From: JAICMB01 sp049514735
GTDB lineage: Bacteria; Acidobacteriota; Terriglobia; Bryobacterales; Bryobacteraceae
Direction of reading: 5' to 3'
Assembly (NCBI GenBank): GCA_049514735.1
Contig: JBEKUT010000449.1
Location: 1 to 11,659 of the forward strand
DNA length: 11,659 bases
The position numbers were made by a program, and so were the translations under genes. The notes beneath the pieces were generated by a model. The model did no database searches. It had not been told where the DNA came from and worked only from the letters and a program-made list of their open reading frames with translations. Positions 1 to 7,750 of this stretch are shown in pieces (the first letter of the stretch is position 1; every line of letters begins with the position of its first letter).

Positions 1-2
1 AT

Positions 3-392
3 CCCCTCTATAGTTCCGCGGATCGAGCCATCCGGCTTTTGCCCGGGCGAGGCAGGCAACTCCATATAGTGGCGCAGAATTTAATCGAGCTGTGGACCGT
101 GGCGACGAGGCCGCTGGGAGAAAACGGTCTTGGTATGATCTCCGCTGAAGCCGCCTCCGAATTGGACCGGATCAAGGGCATGTTTCTCTTCCTGCCGGAG
201 ACGCCCGCCATCTATCCTGCTTGGGAAGCTCTGGTCATTCGGCATCGGGTAATAGGCAAACCCGCGCACGACGCCCGTCTGGTAGCGGCCATGCACGCAC
301 ATGGACTCACCTCCATTCTCACCTTTGACCGAACGGGTTTTTCCCGCTATCCAGGCATCGAGGTCGTTCACCCGGAGCAGGTCACGCAATGA
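3..392 (+). CDS. PIN-domain protein (VapC-like toxin), 5'-truncated by window edge
   Basis: The reading frame is open from base 3 without a start, so the N-terminus lies outside the window. About 129 residues are visible. They match the C-terminal two thirds of type II toxin-antitoxin PIN ribonucleases: the NLIELWTVATRP block with a conserved acidic residue (Glu codon 87-89), KPAHDARLVAAM with the central Asp (270-272), and ILTFDRTGFSRYPGIEVV with the last Asp (327-329). In the family these acids, together with an N-terminal Asp in a DTN motif, bind the divalent metal for RNA cleavage; that first Asp is off the window. An antitoxin gene would be expected just upstream, also out of view. A TTG at 39 could be read as a start, but it would remove the first PIN strand, so I reject it. 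The gene ends 6 bp before the convergent glycosyltransferase. PIN assignment is confident; a toxin role is inferred. Confidence 0.85.
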   Translation, partial: PLYSSADRAIRLLPGRGRQLHIVAQNLIELWTVATRPLGENGLGMISAEAASELDRIKGMFLFLPETPAIYPAWEALVIRHRVIGKPAHDARLVAAMHAHGLTSILTFDRTGFSRYPGIEVVHPEQVTQ

Positions 393-398
393 ACGTTC

Positions 399-1433
399 TC
401 AGATCGACGAACTCGACGACACGACCTCCGACTCGCTCTGCACCGGCACAGCCGCCGGCTCCGTCCGGAACCACTGCGCGATGCGCTCGTCGCTCACCCT
501 CCGGTGGCCCATGATCCAATGCCGCCGCCGCAGCGCGCGCGGAAAGCATTGCGCGACACGCCAGAACGCCGGTAACGATCTCTGTTCCCACAGCAGGCAC
601 CCTCCGACGACTAGCAGGTCGCGAGCCGTCATCGGAAACCAGAAGCGGCGATACAGCCCGCCGGTCGCATTCTTGATCCGCATCAGGAATCGATTCTTCA
701 CCGAATGCATGTTCAGGACGCCCGGCACCGCCCGCCGGTCACCTGGTCCAACGCTGCGGACGTGATATCCAACCGCGTCCGGCACATATAAACAATGCCA
801 GCCCATCAACTGGGCCCGCCAGGCGACATCGGCATCTTCGCGGTACGCGAAAAAGTCGGGATCGAAGAACTCCCCGCTACCCGAAATATCGTCGATCATT
901 TCGCGCCGATAGAGCGCCGCGGCCGCGCTCGCGCCAAAGACATACTCCAGATCGCGATACTGGCCTTCGTCGGGCTCTTTCCAGCCGCGGTCGAAATGGC
1001 GCATTTCCGGCGTGAAGTAAATACCCGTCGTATCGATCACAGGCTGCCGATACGGCTTGAGATCGCGGCCGATGGCCAGCAGACGGCCGCAGACCGTGCC
1101 TACCGATTCATCGAACTGCGCGGCGCCAACCAGTTCCGCGATGAAGCCGGGCCGCAGGACAACGTCGGGATTCAGTACCAGCACCCAGTCGCTGGCGCTC
1201 AAGCGGATGGCCTGATTCTGGGCTGCGGCAAATCCAATATTGGTATCGTTATACTCCACCTTTACGCTGCCTTCGTATCGGGACAGGACCTCACGGGTGC
1301 CGTCCCACGAGGCGTTGTCTACGATCGCGATCTCAAGGTGGCGGTAACCCTGCTGAAACAAAGACCGCAAACACGGTTCGATATACTCACGGCTGTTGTA
1401 AGTAACAATGGTGACGCAGACGGAATTAAGCAT
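399..1433 (-). CDS. Family 2 glycosyltransferase (rhamnosyltransferase-like)
   Basis: A protein of 344 residues with a GT-A fold of the GT2 family. It begins with the typical nucleotide-sugar strand VCVTIVTYNS (residues 5-14). VDNASWDGT follows at 38-46, then NTNIGFAAAQNQAI at about 64-77, and NPD at 88-90 in the place of the DxD metal/sugar site. The acceptor-side motif FAYREDADVAWR is near 195-206, with the probable catalytic acid at Glu199/Asp200. GT2 enzymes of this type add a sugar, often rhamnose, to cell-wall or exopolysaccharide precursors on the cytoplasmic face; the sugar here cannot be read from sequence. The C-terminal third is basic and aromatic and ends in a serine-rich tail. 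A TTG two codons upstream (1437-1439) is possible, but the ATG at 1431-1433 is preferred. No strong ribosome site is visible. It stands alone, divergent from the sigma factor gene. Confidence 0.9.
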   Translation of the reverse strand: MLNSVCVTIVTYNSREYIEPCLRSLFQQGYRHLEIAIVDNASWDGTREVLSRYEGSVKVEYNDTNIGFAAAQNQAIRLSASDWVLVLNPDVVLRPGFIAELVGAAQFDESVGTVCGRLLAIGRDLKPYRQPVIDTTGIYFTPEMRHFDRGWKEPDEGQYRDLEYVFGASAAAALYRREMIDDISGSGEFFDPDFFAYREDADVAWRAQLMGWHCLYVPDAVGYHVRSVGPGDRRAVPGVLNMHSVKNRFLMRIKNATGGLYRRFWFPMTARDLLVVGGCLLWEQRSLPAFWRVAQCFPRALRRRHWIMGHRRVSDERIAQWFRTEPAAVPVQSESEVVSSSSSI

Positions 1434-1588
1434 GTGCAAGAGCTAGGCAATCGTCACAAAGACCTTTCACACCCCAAGTTGCACTACACTGAGCGGGACA
1501 ATGGCCGCAAAAAATATTTCTTGCGAGCCTGTAGTTGATCCGGCGGCGGCGGGGTCTTTGGAACGATTACCTACGACTTTGAGAACAG

Positions 1589-2137
1589 ATGTCATCGTTT
1601 TCGCTGGGGAAAGAGCTGGCGGGTACCGTCCGCAAGGACGGCGCTGCTACGTTGCAGGACGAGGTGGCGCAGTTGTTTGTGGAGGCCCGCGACGATGTAT
1701 ACCGATATTTGTTGAGCCTTGGGCTCTATCCCCCGCAAGCGCAAGAGGGGGCTCAGGAAGTTTTTCTGCGGCTGTACGCCACACTCAAGAAAGGCGAAAA
1801 AATTCAAAACCCACGGGCCTGGATTTTTCGAGTGGCGCACAATCACGGGCTAAAGATCCGTTCGCGGCAAACTTCCCAGGGCCCCTTCGACGCCGAATTG
1901 GAGCTGCGCATCGCGAGTTCGGAAATGAATCCGGAACAAAACGTCTTGGAACGCGAACAAAACCTTCGATTTCACAAAGCCGTGCAGGGGCTTTCCGAAC
2001 AACAACAACGCTGCCTGTTTCTGCGGTTGGAAGGCTTACGATATCCCGAAATCGCTTCCGCCCTGGGAATCAGCGCGTCGGCGGTTGGCGAATTTCTCAG
2101 ACGCGCCATAGCGAGATTGAAAAGGGGTGAACTATGA
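1589..2137 (+). CDS. RNA polymerase sigma factor, ECF family
   Basis: A protein of 182 residues, normal for an ECF (group 4) sigma factor. Region 2 spans about residues 25-92: LFVEARDDVYRYLLSLG, then AQEVFLRLY, then NPRAWIFRVAHNHGL, which matches the sigma-2 consensus for core RNA polymerase and -10 contacts. An acidic linker (about 100-122) leads to region 4 (about 124-180), with LSEQQQRCLFLRLEGLRYPEIASALGI-type sequence and a helix-turn-helix at 150-172 that reads the -35 element. There is no region 1 or 3. The stop codon overlaps the anti-sigma start (ATGA, 2134-2137), so the two proteins are probably made together and the sigma factor is held inactive until an envelope signal arrives. The ATG at 1589 has only a weak purine stretch before it. 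It may activate its own operon, but no matching promoter could be confirmed. Confidence 0.93.
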   Translation: MSSFSLGKELAGTVRKDGAATLQDEVAQLFVEARDDVYRYLLSLGLYPPQAQEGAQEVFLRLYATLKKGEKIQNPRAWIFRVAHNHGLKIRSRQTSQGPFDAELELRIASSEMNPEQNVLEREQNLRFHKAVQGLSEQQQRCLFLRLEGLRYPEIASALGISASAVGEFLRRAIARLKRGEL

Positions 2138-3825
2138 AAACGCTCACGCGCCACCCCGAAGACCACGAGTTGCTCCTATACGCCGATGGCGAATTGCCGG
2201 TCCGCGCGGCCGGCCGTGTTCGCTCACATCTCGAGGCCTGCTGGAACTGCCGTTCCGGCCTCGAGGAACTCGAAACAACCATCGGCGATTGTGTTCGTTA
2301 CCGCAAAGATGTTCTACAGCCTTTCCTTCCTTCTCCCCCGGCTCCGTGGATGGACATTTATCAAGGTTTTCAGAGAATCGATGCCGCCACTGAGCCGGGT
2401 ATCTTCACCCGCCTCTCTAAATTTCTTGCTCCCGTAAAAGCCCATCGCTGGGCAACGGCCGCCGTTGCATTACTCGCTATTACCGCTCTTTTATATCGTT
2501 TTCTTGAAACTCCGGGCGTCCAGGCCGCGGGGCTGCTGCAGAAGGCAGTGGCCGCCGCCGGCTCCCGTCCCGACAAGCCGAGACGGATCGAGATCCGCAC
2601 CAGCCAGCATCGCCTGACCCGGATCGCAGGCGTCCGGTCAGCCGCGGCATCCAGCGCCGCCGACGTGGATGCATTAAACTCGTTGCAGGCATTATTTGTG
2701 GCCGCGAAATACGATTGGGACGATCCGCTGAGCGCCCGGTCCTACCAGGCATGGCGCAATCAGCTCGCCGATAAGCGCGACGAGGTAACTCAAGAACCGG
2801 GCGCTTACCGTGTACGCACCACTACGGGATCGAGCGAACTTGTGGCCGCGAGCCTCACGCTTCGCACGCCAGACTTGACTCCCGTCCAGGAACGATTCGA
2901 GTTTCGCGATCGGGAATGGGTCGAGATTGCGGAGATTGCCGACGTCAGTGTTGCTCCCAACGCGGACGGTTCCGGAGTCGCCGGTTCCGCCAGCCCCAGG
3001 AAATTCGAAACGAACGCAGCCCCACCCGCATCCGTTCCTTCAATGTCCGCTCCGGCAATGCCCGCTCCGGCCAGCATCGGCGATGAACTGCATGTTTTCG
3101 CATCGCTTCACCAGATCGGCGCGGATTTGGGCGATCCTATTGAAGTAACTCGAACCGGCGGTACAGTTGTGGTCGGCGGCGTCGGCCTCGACCCGCACCT
3201 GCGGCAGGAAATCAACGACGCCTTGGGCAACGATCCGCATGTCACGGTTCGCTTCTCGGATTCCAGCCCGCCCGTGGCCAGGCCGGACCGGTCTGTGGCG
3301 CCGGAAACTGCCGTTAATCCCGATCTTCGCCAGCTTCAGGCCCGCATGGCGGACCAGGTTGGCGGACGAGTGCGATTCGACGAACTGGCTGCCCAAGTCC
3401 TGGATCTGAGCGATAACATGATGGCGCGTGCCTATGCTTTGCGCCGTCTCGCCGAGCACTTCCCGCCGGAATCCGAATCCGGCCTGAGCCCCGCCGACCT
3501 CGATCAGCTCCAACGCATTCGGCAGGAACATGCGGCCGTCCTTCGCCAGCGCGCCGCCGATATCGATCGGCTGCTACGGCCCATGCTGGTGTCGGTTACG
3601 GGAACCCCCGCTAAACCGTCCGCCATTTCTCAAACCAACGCCGAAGATCTGTTCCAGTCCGCGCGCCAGGTTGAGAAGCTGCTGGCAATGATGTTCGGAA
3701 CCGTTCCCGGAGAAGCCTGGGACGACCGGCTTCCCGCCCGGCTGCTATCCGGAATCACCGATCTGCGCGCCCGATCCGAAGCGTTCGACCGCCCCACCGT
3801 CTCACCCGACCGGAGAGATAGGTGA
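2134..3825 (+). CDS. Transmembrane anti-sigma factor with zinc-binding N-terminus
   Basis: A protein of 563 residues. The N-terminus (about 7-40) reads HPEDHELLLYADGELP and then H32-x3-C36-x2-C39, the zinc-anti-sigma (zf-HC2) signature, which would clamp the sigma factor from the preceding gene. One membrane helix follows at about 106-122 (WATAAVALLAITALLY), giving a cytoplasmic N-terminus and a large extracytoplasmic part. That outer part is unusually long for an anti-sigma factor. It has a region with no family I recognise (about 130-290), a Pro/Ala-rich linker (297-314), a stretch at about 318-376 resembling a BON-like beta-alpha-beta unit, and helical, Arg/Gln-rich segments to the end. 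The start overlaps the sigma stop by 4 bases, and the stop overlaps the receptor start. Anti-sigma role: strong. Signal sensed: unknown, plausibly the receptor or an envelope ligand. Confidence 0.85.
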   Translation: MKTLTRHPEDHELLLYADGELPVRAAGRVRSHLEACWNCRSGLEELETTIGDCVRYRKDVLQPFLPSPPAPWMDIYQGFQRIDAATEPGIFTRLSKFLAPVKAHRWATAAVALLAITALLYRFLETPGVQAAGLLQKAVAAAGSRPDKPRRIEIRTSQHRLTRIAGVRSAAASSAADVDALNSLQALFVAAKYDWDDPLSARSYQAWRNQLADKRDEVTQEPGAYRVRTTTGSSELVAASLTLRTPDLTPVQERFEFRDREWVEIAEIADVSVAPNADGSGVAGSASPRKFETNAAPPASVPSMSAPAMPAPASIGDELHVFASLHQIGADLGDPIEVTRTGGTVVVGGVGLDPHLRQEINDALGNDPHVTVRFSDSSPPVARPDRSVAPETAVNPDLRQLQARMADQVGGRVRFDELAAQVLDLSDNMMARAYALRRLAEHFPPESESGLSPADLDQLQRIRQEHAAVLRQRAADIDRLLRPMLVSVTGTPAKPSAISQTNAEDLFQSARQVEKLLAMMFGTVPGEAWDDRLPARLLSGITDLRARSEAFDRPTVSPDRRDR

Positions 3826-6293
3826 ATTGGCGGTGCGTCCTGGCCCTGGGACTCTTGTTCCTGGCCGGGATTGCGCCGCTCCAAGCCGAGCATTATACCT
3901 ACATTTCCGGCCTCATCCTGGATGTCTCAGGGGCATCCGTTCCCGATGCGTTGATTAGCGTCATCAATGAAGATACCGGCGCGCGGCGGGTCACCTTTTC
4001 TGAAGCCGACGGCGCCTACGTCGTCTCATCGCTGCCACCGGGCTTATATAAGGTTACGGTCCGCAAGGCGGGATTCCGGATGATGATTCGTTTCGGCGTC
4101 ACGCTGAACGAATCCCAGCCAGCGCGGGCAGACTTCAAACTGATCATCGGCAGCGTTCAGGAGACCGTCACAGTGGAGGGCTCCGCGCCCATGATCGACA
4201 CCGAGGATGCCGCGGTGAGCACGCTGGTCGGCCGCGACGAGATTCAAAAGCTTCCGTTGAGCGGAGGGGGCGTGCTGAACTTGCTGGAGCTGGCGCCAGG
4301 CCTGGTGATCACCCCGGCCACGCGAGGCGAAGCCGGCCAGTTTACGGTTAACGGCCAGCGGCCCAACACCCACTACTTCACCGTCGATGGCGCCAGCGCC
4401 AATTCAGGGGTCAGCGCCGGCGGCGTTCCCGCGCAATCGAACGGAGGCGCGCTGCCTGGGATGACCGCCTTCGGAAGCTTCGACAACCTCATCTCGCTCG
4501 ATGCCGTGGAACAGGTGCGAGTGCAGACATCCACCACCGTGCCGGAGTTCGGAAGGCTGCCCGGCGCTCAGATCTCGCTGAACAGCCGCTCCGGAACGAA
4601 CGAATTTCACGGATCGCTGCTTTACGAGTTTCGCAACCAAACCCTGGACGCGAACAATTGGTTTGCGAACCAGAGCGGCGATCCGCGCGCCGCGCTGCAC
4701 CTCAATAATTTTGCCCCAACCTTCGGCGGTCCCATCTGGAAGAATCACACGTTTTTCTTTCTTTCGTATGAGGGCATGCGTCTGGACCAGCCGTTCGTTT
4801 TTCGCCAGCCCGTACCGTCGTTAGCATCCAGAGCCGGTGCCTCGGACGCGTTGCAGCCCCTCCTGTCGCTGTTCCCGCTTCCCAACGGACCGGACCTCGG
4901 AGGCGGACTCTCTCAGTGGACCGGATCGTTCAGCAGGCCTTCACAATTGGACGCCGGCGCCGTTCGCCTCGACCAGGCCATCACGTCGCGAATGACCCTG
5001 TTCGCCCGCTACAGCGACACGCCATCGTCCACCGAGTTTGGCGCGAGCCCCGTAAACAGCCTGGACCTGAGCACCCGCAGCGGCACCCTTGGCTTGGACA
5101 TTAGGCCGAGGTCGAATCTCGTGATGGAGCTGCGTTTGAACGCCTCGGGAACGAAGTCGCATTCCATCTGGCAGCCTGCCTTGCCGGAGTCGACTTCCGT
5201 TTGCTATATACCCGGTTCCTGTGATTCGCTCGTCCGGCTCTCGATTTCGGGCGTCGGCGGCGTGAACGTCGGGCCGGAGGGCAAACGCGGGCAAACGCAG
5301 GTTCAGGCCGGCCAGAACGTCAGTCTCGTCGCCGGCACGCACTCCCTTTCCTTTGGCGGCGATTACCGGCGCCTGCGGCCGGCCCGCCGCGATGCCACGA
5401 ATCTGGTCAGCGTAATCGCCAACACGCTTACGAATTACCTCCAGAGCAGCGACGTATGGACGGGCACGTCGCCGCTGCAGGACACTTCCGGAGAATTGCA
5501 GGAAGCCTCTGTTTTCGCGGAAGACACCTGGCGCGTAGCGCCTCGTCTGACCCTCACCTACGGCCTGCGATGGGAGATCAGCCCCGGACCTGTCCCGAGC
5601 GCTGCCGCGAATTTTCTGGACCCTTTAAACCTGACCTGGACCACGATTCGACAGCCGCTCTGGAAAACGAATTATGATAATCTGGCGCCCCGCGCAGGGT
5701 TTGCATTGCGTCCGTTCCACGGCGACCGGACCGTGATCCGCGGCGGCTTTGGCATCTATTACGATTCCAGCCTCAGCCTCGCTACCGACCTCATCAACGA
5801 CGGCCCGCTCAACGTGTCGGAATATCGCGGCGTAAACGTTTTCGTCTCTACTCAAATCCTGTTCGGATTCCTTCCCAACCTCCGCCTGCCTTTGATCAAA
5901 CAGTGGAACGCTTCTATCGAACACGCTTTCGACGATAAGGATTCGATATCCCTCGGTTACGTCGGATCGTCGAGTCGGGATCTAATACGGCGCGAAGTTG
6001 CAGGCGAGGGACATACAACGCTCTGGAGGCGCATTATCGCCGCCGCATTTCGCACGGACTCCAGGCTGTGGTCTCCTATGCCTGGTCGCATTCCATTGAC
6101 AACAGTTCCACCGACTCCGGTCTCTATTGGGCCGGTTCCGGGCTGCACCCGAGCCAGGATCGGGCCTCGTCGGATTTCGACATCCGCCACCTCGCTACTG
6201 CGGGGTTCACTTACGAAACATCGGCGCGCAGCCGCTGGATTCGGGGTTGGGCGCTGGACGGCATGTTCCGGGCGCGCACAGGTTTCCCGATAA
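3822..6293 (+). pseudogene. Oar-like TonB-dependent receptor, N-terminal part (frame-disrupted near 6000)
   Basis: The GTG start at 3822 overlaps the anti-sigma stop (GTGA) and follows a GGAGAG ribosome site at 3812-3817. Residues 1-22 form a signal peptide (cleavage after LQA). Residues about 25-108 are a carboxypeptidase-regulatory-like beta-sandwich with GAYVVSSLPPGLYKVTV. A TonB plug follows at about 112-260, with VTVEGSAPMIDTEDA, LPLSGG and FTVNGQRPNTHYFTVDGA. After that come outer-membrane beta-barrel strands, such as NEFHGSLLYEFRNQ and FFFLSYEGMR. This matches the Oar-like receptors that are very numerous in Acidobacteria and are thought to take up large ligands or act in adhesion. Authentic sequence runs to about GSSSRDLIRREV (near 5998). 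The Arg/Pro-rich tail up to 6293 is out of frame, and the real barrel continues in the -1 frame. The gene is therefore a pseudogene or carries a sequencing or assembly error. Confidence 0.88.
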
Positions 6294-6751
6294 ATGTTCT
6301 CGACGAGGAGCAGTACACGGGCATAGGATTCGAAAACGTTTTTCGCCCTAACGTTCTGCCAGGGCAGCCCATTTGGATTAAGGACGCGAACGCGCCGGGA
6401 GGCAGGAGCCTGGATCCCGCTGCGTTCCAGAGCGTTTCCAACTCCGTCCAGGGGAATCTCGGCCGGAACGCGATCGCCGGTTTCGGCATGTCCCAACTGG
6501 ATCTCGCGGTACGCCGCGAGTTTCTGCGCGACGATCGCCGCTCGCTCCAGCTTCGCATCGAAGCCTATAATTCACTCAACCATCCCAACTTCGCCGATCC
6601 TATTCGCTTCCTCTCGAGCCCGTTATTCGGGCAGTCCACGTCGATGCTGAACCTCATGCTGGGCAGCGGAAGTCCCGGTAGCGGGCTCGCTCCGTTGTAT
6701 CAGGCGGGCGGCGCGCGATCGCTTCAAATCGGGCTCCGCTTCCGTTTTTGA
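6002..6751 (+). pseudogene. Oar-like TonB-dependent receptor, C-terminal barrel part (second half of the split gene)
   Basis: This is the continuation of the receptor in the other frame. From 6002 the frame reads RGTYNALEAHYRRRISHG and then LQAVVSYAWSHSIDN, the highly conserved strand block of Oar-like receptors. Further barrel strands follow, such as DIRHLATAGFTYE, WALDGMFRARTGFPINV, and the near-terminal LQLRIEAYNSLNHPNF. The end is LQIGLRFRF, with the C-terminal phenylalanine recognised by the BAM outer-membrane assembly machinery. An ATG-like start within this frame at 6068 is only formal: there is no signal peptide and no ribosome site, so the fragment would not be an independent protein. 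Joined to the upstream part, it would give roughly 970 residues, within the usual range of this family. The intact C-terminus, without extra stop codons, suggests the lesion is recent or artefactual. Confidence 0.85.
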
Positions 6752-6792
6752 ACCGGTCTCGTAACAGTTGGCTATATTACTATAAGCGGGGC

Positions 6793-6820
6793 TTGCGAAC
6801 GTTGACTCCGCTGCTATACT
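6793..6820 (+). promoter_or_regulatory. Putative sigma70-type promoter for the glucosaminidase-like gene
   Basis: TTGCGA (6793-6798) and TATACT (6815-6820) are separated by 16 bp, a fair match to -35/-10 consensus. Transcription would begin near 6827 and give an untranslated leader of about 120 bases. The leader contains a small CCGGT/ACCGG hairpin (6901-6916) just before the ribosome binding site. This rests on sequence match only; the receptor operon could also read through. Confidence 0.4.
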
Positions 6821-6945
6821 AGACCCTATGTGCCTGTGAAATTTCATTCATCTTGTGCCATGCCTGCGCACGCCAGACCAACCGTGCCAGTCCATCAGAG
6901 CCGGTAACCCAACCGGTCAGAACTTTAAACGAGGAGACATACTGA

Positions 6946-7446
6946 ATGATTAGTTTCGTACCGAAGGAGTTTGTCATGTTTGCCGGATTGCTTGCTGTAC
7001 CGGCAGCTGTTGGCTTTGCCCAACAGCCTCAGACCTCTCCCGCTGCGAAGAACGACCCTCGCCTAGCGCGTTTACAAGAGTATTTCGCGGAAAAAGCCCG
7101 CCCCCTCCGCAGTCTGGCTGCCGATTTCCTGACTGCCGCGGACAACAACGGGCTCGATTGGCGTCTGCTGCCTAGCATCTCCATCATTGAATCGAGTGGT
7201 GGAAAAACCTCCAGGAACAATAACATCTTTGGCTGGGACTCCGGCCATCAGGCTTTTCCTTCCGTGCGGGCCGCAATCCACGCGATTGCCGCGAAGCTCG
7301 CCAACTCCAGGCTGTACCGTCATAAAGACGTCGACCACATCTTGAGCACCTACAATTCGCGTCCTCAGTATGCCGATCGCGTCAAAGCGGTGATGGAGAC
7401 GCTCGGACCCGCTGTGTCGTCCGAGGTCCTGGCTGCGCTCGACTGA
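6946..7446 (+). CDS. Secreted glucosaminidase-like peptidoglycan hydrolase
   Basis: A protein of 166 residues. Residues 1-25 look like a signal peptide ending in GFA-QQ. The mature part (about 55-155) resembles the mannosyl-glycoprotein endo-beta-N-acetylglucosaminidase-like domain (FlgJ/LytG type). It shows LPSISIIESSGGK (75-87), with Glu82 as likely catalytic acid, and then NNNIFGWDSG (91-100). Next come a helix with AAIHAIAAKLANS, and YNSRPQYADRVKAVM near the end. Enzymes of this group cleave the glycan chain of peptidoglycan in the periplasm; substrate and role here are inferred. Two starts are possible: ATG 6946 with GAGGAG at 6931-6936 (9-base spacing), and ATG 6976 with AAGGAG at 6964-6969 (6-base spacing). 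I prefer 6946, because only that form has a lysine in front of the hydrophobic core. It converges on the small membrane protein gene. Confidence 0.8.
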   Translation: MISFVPKEFVMFAGLLAVPAAVGFAQQPQTSPAAKNDPRLARLQEYFAEKARPLRSLAADFLTAADNNGLDWRLLPSISIIESSGGKTSRNNNIFGWDSGHQAFPSVRAAIHAIAAKLANSRLYRHKDVDHILSTYNSRPQYADRVKAVMETLGPAVSSEVLAALD

Positions 7447-7467
7447 ACGCCTTTGCGCGAGTTCCTT

Positions 7468-7491
7468 AGGGCAGGCCAGTCTGGCTGCCCT
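7468..7491. terminator. Hairpin between convergent genes, possible bidirectional terminator
   Basis: AGGGCAG(G)CCA pairs with TGGCTGCCCT across a 3-base loop: a ten-pair GC-rich stem with one bulged G. It lies between the glucosaminidase stop (7444-7446) and the stop of the small membrane protein (7495-7497), which is where a shared terminator would be. Neither side has a clear T-run, so intrinsic termination is uncertain. Confidence 0.45.
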
Positions 7492-7494
7492 GCG

Positions 7495-7644
7495 TTAGCC
7501 TTGCATGAAATGCACAGCCAAGTACAAACCGCCGAAGATGGTTATAGACACGAGCGCCACCAGTAGCCAGCGGATCATCCGTTCGCTGTTGCCGATGGCT
7601 CTGTTCTCATCGGACCGCATCTGCTCATCGAGGCTATCGAACAT
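7495..7644 (-). CDS. Small single-pass membrane protein of 49 residues
   Basis: A short ORF found by reading the minus strand. The ATG at 7642-7644 sits 6 bases after a perfect GGAGG (7651-7655 on the complement), and the stop is at 7495-7497. The protein begins MFDSLDEQMRSDENRA, an acidic, polar cytoplasmic-like head. An RM-IRW boundary follows, and then a membrane helix at about residues 25-45 (WLLVALVSITIFGGLYLAV), ending HFMQG. The strong ribosome site, the near-perfect -10 box upstream and the clean amphipathic/hydrophobic layout make it a convincing gene despite its size. I have an unverified impression that similar small proteins occur in other Acidobacteria. Function is unknown; such proteins often tune membrane complexes, but nothing here says which. 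It is probably monocistronic. Confidence 0.8.
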   Translation of the reverse strand: MFDSLDEQMRSDENRAIGNSERMIRWLLVALVSITIFGGLYLAVHFMQG

Positions 7645-7707
7645 GGTAAACCTCCAAAACATCAATTAGGGCCGATTAAGGTCGCTGCTGTATTAGGATC
7701 TAAGCGG

Positions 7708-7713
7708 ATTATA
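7708..7713 (-). promoter_or_regulatory. -10 box of the small membrane protein gene
   Basis: On the minus strand these bases read TATAAT, a perfect sigma70 -10 hexamer, preceded by GGCA. It lies about 64 bases before the ATG of the 49-residue protein. No good -35 box is seen at 16-18 bp, where the sequence is merely T-rich, so the site may depend on an activator or an extended contact. Confidence 0.5.
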
Positions 7714-7750
7714 TGCCTTTCTTAGTTGGAATAAAAGGTGTTGTAAATCT

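Noticed and set aside
795..1538. Plus-strand ORF of 247 codons opposite the glycosyltransferase
   Set aside because: The minus strand carries clear GT2 motifs throughout; the plus-strand translation has no recognisable features.
1560..1590. GGAAC as an ECF -35 element for autoregulation of the sigma operon
   Set aside because: No CGTC-like -10 element lies at 15-17 bp, and a start further on would fall at or after the ATG.
1501..2130. Plus-strand ORF overlapping the sigma factor in another frame
   Set aside because: It is Arg/Pro/Gly-rich shadow sequence; the 1589 frame has complete sigma region 2 and 4.
6068..6751. Separate gene for a small outer-membrane protein
   Set aside because: There is no signal peptide or ribosome site, and the content is exactly the missing C-terminal barrel of the receptor upstream.
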